Shown piece by piece: positions 5,533 to 9,258 of a stretch of DNA of 9,258 nucleotides. A model generated the notes under the pieces. The model was not told where the DNA came from and made no database searches. It was given only the letters and a program-made list of their open reading frames with translations. A program made the position numbers and the translations under genes. The DNA comes from Bacillota bacterium (lineage in GTDB: Bacteria; Bacillota; Clostridia; Christensenellales; Borkfalkiaceae), in the NCBI GenBank assembly GCA_003343765.1, contig QAKO01000109.1, forward strand, positions 1 through 9,258, read 5' to 3'. The stretch's first letter is position 1, and each line of letters opens with the position of its first letter.

Positions 5533-8500
5533 TCAATACAGACTGATCCTGTCCGAAATCGAACGCACAAACACCGAACGTTCCACTCCGAGATTGACAC
5601 ATTCCCCGATAAACTCCGTCAGTTTATCGCTGGGTCTTGTTATTTTTAATTCCGCACAGACAAGCGCCGTCAATTCATCCGCATACAGGCTCACCTTGTT
5701 CTCCAAAAGCCCTTTGATCAGCGCAATGATCTCATACGGCGTGAAATCATCTTCCGATTTTCGGATCGGATCTCCCTGTTCCACACGATAAAAATCATAA
5801 TCCAGACATTTATCCGTTTTCCGCAGATACGTCTTTCCGCACAGAACTTCACCCTTTAATCCGCATGACTTGATTAGATTTGTGATCCGCTCTTCCACTT
5901 TCTGGCCATATTTCTGTATGCCCAGGGATGAAAGGCATCTCTTCATCAGGAATTTGTCGGAAATCGGTTCTTCCGCCGCCGAAATCGCTTTCAGCCTTGC
6001 AAGAATCTCCCCGTCGTTTTCGCCGCAGGTAACGTATTGCGACATGTTCTGCGTCTGCTCCAGCTTTGCAAACCGATAATTTTTCTTGTATTTGGATAAA
6101 TAGTCGCGCCCGATCTTCTCCGTTCCCGTCAGACGATCCAGAATTTCCTTGATTTTTTTGATCTCACGCTTCGGATTGTTGATAAAATTGATCGTAAACA
6201 AGCGTACCACGTTCCAGTTGTTCATCTTCAGCGTCTGTATCTGCAGAATGTTTCTGTCTTTTGCGCTGGAATGGAATGCCGTCGTCCCGTCGCAGATGAT
6301 CGCAAGAATAAACCGCTTTTTGTTCTTCGGATCCACCACCGCACAGTCGATCTTGAAATCAGATACGCCGACATCATACCGGCACTCATATCCGTACGTC
6401 TTCAGCTCCTGCGCAACATATTTTCCGATCCCGCTCTGCGCACTCTTGAGTTCATCCGAACTGATCGCCAGCGACGTCTTTCCCTTTTCAGCAAATTCAA
6501 GGAACGCTTTTAATCCCGCAACACCCTTGCTGTTCGTCTTTGCAAGATTGATCATCGCCGACGTCATGGACGAAAATACGACCATTTCTTCGCGCGCACG
6601 CGACACCGCAACATTCAGGCGTCTCCAGCCACCAGTCTGGTTCAGCGGCCCGAAATTGAGCGCCACTCTGCCGCTGCGATCCGGCCCGTAACAAACGGAA
6701 AACAGAATAACGTCGCGCTCATCGCCCTGTACGTTCTCCAGATTCTTGATGAACAGCGGTTCTTCACGCTCGTATGCCGCATCTTCCAGTTTGTTGCGCA
6801 CAAGCGCATCCGAAAGCCGCCTTTCGATATAATCCTGCTGCGCCGTGCTGAACGTCACAACACCGATACTCGAACGACTGAGCTTCGGATCTTTGAGCCG
6901 GCGCACCACTTCTTCCACAAGCGCTTCCGCTTCCGCTTTGTTGCGCTTTGTAAAACCTCTGTCATAAATTCCGTCCGGCACCAATGCAAGCCGGACTTTG
7001 CTCTCCAATGCGTCCGGCGAAGGGAATGTGCAGAGCTTTCCGCCGTAATACATGATGTTCGAAAACGCGATCAGGCTTTCATGTTTGCTCCGATAATGCC
7101 AATTCAAATGTTTCTCAGGCATACTCAGCGCAAGGCAATCATCCAGGATGCTTTCCAGATCTTCCGTATCCAGATTCTCTTCATCCACATAACCCGAACT
7201 GAAAAAGGACGTCGGAGGCAACTGTTTCGGGTCACCGACTACGACGGCATTCTTCGCCCGCGCCAATGCGCCGATCGCTTCGCTTGTCGGCAACTGCGAC
7301 GCTTCGTCAAACACCACCAGATCAAAAAGATCGGGTTCGGCTTTGAGATATTGCGCAACCGTGATCGGGCTCATTAAAACACAAGGCGCAAGCCGCGCAA
7401 ACAGCTCCGGTATCTCCGCAATAAACTCCTTGACCGTCATACCGCGCATATTGCTCTTGACTATGCGCTGGAACGCCAGAACTTCCAGACTCAGCCCGCC
7501 TTCCGTCGACGTCGTGGGAAGATTGGAGATCAGTTTGTTACGGATGTGCGCTTTGGACAGTTTGGCAAACTGTTCGTCCAATACACGGAACTGTTCGATC
7601 TTCTCTTCCAGAACAGCGGCGGAAAATTTGGAAAGTACCGGATCTGCCCCGATATTCGTTTCCACAAAATTGCGGTAAACATTTTTGCGGAAACTCTCCA
7701 GAATATTTTCCGACGTCACCGCTCCCGATTCCAGCGAATCGGTTACAAAACTTAACCCCTCGCTGTCCAGTTGCGCAGATATCTTTTTGAACAGGCACCA
7801 CGCCGCAAGCATATCGATGTTGTCGATCAAAGCACCCGCTTTTACGTTGAAATAATCCAGCACATCTTCGTCCGAATAGTGCTCAGTGTCCGCACGGATC
7901 ACATCGCAGAAATTATCCTTCGCGGTACGGAAACTCTGCAAAGACTGCTTCAATCCGTCCAGAATGGGCGCAGCATATCCGCCCGAAGCCGATTTTACGC
8001 AAACACTGTTGAAACTGTCGGCATTGTAATCCATGAACACGCCTTCCGCCAGCGCATGCATCTGCTTGAGCGCTTCCATGAACTCGTCGCGCCGCTTGAA
8101 ACTGATCTTGCCCCCGCGATCGGAAAAATTCTGCACCAGCGAAGTATTGTCCCGCACTAATTTCAGATCCTCGTAGATCTGCGCCACGATCCCGATATAC
8201 TTTGTCTCCTCCGACGGAGCAAGTTTGACCGCCGCACTCTTGCGTAGCCGCTTGACAAGCGTAGACAAAACTTTCGAACTTTTATAATTCTCGCCCCAGT
8301 TGTCCAGCTCCTGCTCGATCACGGCCGGATCGCAATCGATATCGATCAGCGTCTTAAAATTCTTGAAATAATTTCCGAGCAGGCGATCCAATCTGCGGTT
8401 TGCATTGAAAAATACGTAAAACTCGTTTTCATCGCAATGGAAATATTTGTCCAGTGCCCCGCTCCGCAAAAGATCGATAAGCTGCAACAGAGTCTGCATC

Positions 8501-9258
8501 TTTTTCTCTGTAAATGCGCTCACTCTTTGCCGATAAAAATCAAGGAACAGGCTCAGATAATTTTTAACGTGCTTGATTTCGGCAATCAGCACCTCCGAAG
8601 AATAATAAACCTGGTTCCGAAGATCCGGATCGTATTCGGTCAGATTTACGTTTTCAAAGGGCGAACGGTGAACTCCGCCGCACTGCTTCGCCGCCGCCGA
8701 TACCTCAATCAGCAGGTTTTCGTATGTGTCCAGTCTCTCTTTGGTCAGGCTGTCGTAAAACGTGCTTTCTATATCCAATACGTCCGGCGCATTCTTGTTT
8801 TTCAGATAGATCAGGATGCCTTCATACACAGATACGCCCAGACGGCGCTTTTTATGCAGCGCCATGATCGGCTCGTTCAACGTCTTGCGCACTTCTCCGA
8901 TCTGTTCATTCTTGGATTCAAAATCAGGATCATCCTGCTCCGCCGCAAGCGCAAGCGTATTTTCCAGACCGCGCAAAAGCGCAGCTTTATCCAGCTTCGC
9001 CGAATGAAGCTCCAGACAAAAATCCCCCAGCCCGATCGAATCCAGTCTCTTTTTAACGACTGACAGCGCAGCCTGCTTTTCCGCTACAAACAAAACGCGC
9101 TTCCCCTGGTTCAGACAGTTTGCTATAATGTTCGTAATCGTCTGGCTCTTGCCCGTTCCCGGAGGCCCGTGCAAAACAAACGTCGCGCCTGCCGCCGCCT
9201 CCGCGATCGCTTCAAACTGCGAACAGTCCGCCATCAGCGGCGTCAGCACTTCCGACGG
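5533..9258 (-). CDS. SF1 helicase with C-terminal restriction-endonuclease-like domain, DUF4011/DUF3320 type (5' end outside window)
   Basis: The reading frame is open to the right edge, so the start is missing. Numbering here starts at the Val codon at 9249 (1238 residues to the stop). Motifs seen: Walker A GPPGTGKSQT (28-37), then RVLFVAEKQAAL (51-62), a mostly helical insert of about 550 residues, Walker B VFDEASQLP (646-654), GDPKQLPPT (672-680), NWHYRSKHE (716-724), NLENVQGDERDVI (836-848) and NVAVSRAREE (879-888). Together these are a complete set of SF1 helicase motifs. Residues about 939-1035 resemble the Vsr/MTES_1575-like nuclease domain (FKID, ICDG, FHSS, then NW and NPKREI). DUF3320-like and winged-helix-like segments follow (about 1080-1238). 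The family has a large N-terminal DUF4011 region, presumably off-window. Family role is poorly known; such helicase-nuclease fusions are often suspected of acting on foreign or damaged DNA, which is inference. The usual Glu of the I-E-C-D-G nuclease motif is Ile985 here. The stop lies 3 bases before the next gene. Confidence 0.9.
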   Translation of the reverse strand, partial: PSEVLTPLMADCSQFEAIAEAAAGATFVLHGPPGTGKSQTITNIIANCLNQGKRVLFVAEKQAALSVVKKRLDSIGLGDFCLELHSAKLDKAALLRGLENTLALAAEQDDPDFESKNEQIGEVRKTLNEPIMALHKKRRLGVSVYEGILIYLKNKNAPDVLDIESTFYDSLTKERLDTYENLLIEVSAAAKQCGGVHRSPFENVNLTEYDPDLRNQVYYSSEVLIAEIKHVKNYLSLFLDFYRQRVSAFTEKKMQTLLQLIDLLRSGALDKYFHCDENEFYVFFNANRRLDRLLGNYFKNFKTLIDIDCDPAVIEQELDNWGENYKSSKVLSTLVKRLRKSAAVKLAPSEETKYIGIVAQIYEDLKLVRDNTSLVQNFSDRGGKISFKRRDEFMEALKQMHALAEGVFMDYNADSFNSVCVKSASGGYAAPILDGLKQSLQSFRTAKDNFCDVIRADTEHYSDEDVLDYFNVKAGALIDNIDMLAAWCLFKKISAQLDSEGLSFVTDSLESGAVTSENILESFRKNVYRNFVETNIGADPVLSKFSAAVLEEKIEQFRVLDEQFAKLSKAHIRNKLISNLPTTSTEGGLSLEVLAFQRIVKSNMRGMTVKEFIAEIPELFARLAPCVLMSPITVAQYLKAEPDLFDLVVFDEASQLPTSEAIGALARAKNAVVVGDPKQLPPTSFFSSGYVDEENLDTEDLESILDDCLALSMPEKHLNWHYRSKHESLIAFSNIMYYGGKLCTFPSPDALESKVRLALVPDGIYDRGFTKRNKAEAEALVEEVVRRLKDPKLSRSSIGVVTFSTAQQDYIERRLSDALVRNKLEDAAYEREEPLFIKNLENVQGDERDVILFSVCYGPDRSGRVALNFGPLNQTGGWRRLNVAVSRAREEMVVFSSMTSAMINLAKTNSKGVAGLKAFLEFAEKGKTSLAISSDELKSAQSGIGKYVAQELKTYGYECRYDVGVSDFKIDCAVVDPKNKKRFILAIICDGTTAFHSSAKDRNILQIQTLKMNNWNVVRLFTINFINNPKREIKKIKEILDRLTGTEKIGRDYLSKYKKNYRFAKLEQTQNMSQYVTCGENDGEILARLKAISAAEEPISDKFLMKRCLSSLGIQKYGQKVEERITNLIKSCGLKGEVLCGKTYLRKTDKCLDYDFYRVEQGDPIRKSEDDFTPYEIIALIKGLLENKVSLYADELTALVCAELKITRPSDKLTEFIGECVNLGVERSVFVRSISDRISLY

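Noticed and set aside
5141..5791. Plus-strand frame of 216 codons across the helicase, SLBB and comEC junctions
   Set aside because: It runs opposite three supported genes and has Ser/Thr-rich low-complexity content with no motif.
8437..9063. Plus-strand frame of 208 codons opposite the helicase
   Set aside because: It is antisense to the helicase segment after Walker A, whose family match is clear; no domain is seen in the antisense product.

Overview
The window is a single block of genes, all on the minus strand, so it reads from right to left. Gene content and order point to a low-to-moderate GC Gram-positive of the Bacillota, most likely a clostridial lineage. The competence gene comEC is followed directly by holA, an order known from Bacillus and relatives, and a CdaA-type diadenylate cyclase is followed by a CdaR-like anchor. 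Some members look unlike textbook versions (a divergent CdaA N-terminus and several pared-down partners), which suggests a less-studied clade. I cannot place the genus from sequence alone.

In reading order: (1) 9258-5533 holds most of a very large SF1 helicase of the DUF4011/DUF3320 type, with a C-terminal restriction-endonuclease-like domain; its N-terminus lies outside the window. (2) 5529-5191 is a small secreted or membrane-anchored SLBB protein, in the place where comEA is expected but without the helix-hairpin-helix DNA-binding half. (3) 5194-2987 is comEC, the membrane channel for DNA uptake, with recognisable channel motifs but a metallo-beta-lactamase domain that has lost its metal-binding motifs. 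(4) 2983-1979 is holA, the clamp-loader delta subunit. These four genes are packed with gaps of 3 bases or overlaps and probably form one transcript. (5) After an AT-rich spacer of 75 bases comes cdaA (1903-1079), the c-di-AMP synthase, with an intact active site. (6) A 39-residue reading frame (1082-963) overlaps the cdaA stop by ATGA and looks like the membrane anchor of CdaR with nothing after it. (7) From 948 to the left edge runs a DUF1015 protein, cut off by the window.

Functionally there are two themes: DNA handling (helicase-nuclease, competence channel, clamp loader) and c-di-AMP signalling (CdaA plus a reduced CdaR). The recurring oddity is loss of accessory, mainly outward-facing parts while the core is kept: ComEA without its DNA-binding half, ComEC without nuclease residues, CdaR without YbbR domains. 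The helicase's nuclease domain also lacks a conserved acidic residue. I found no tRNA, rRNA, CRISPR array, insertion sequence or clear rho-independent terminator. There is no gene-free stretch longer than 75 bases.
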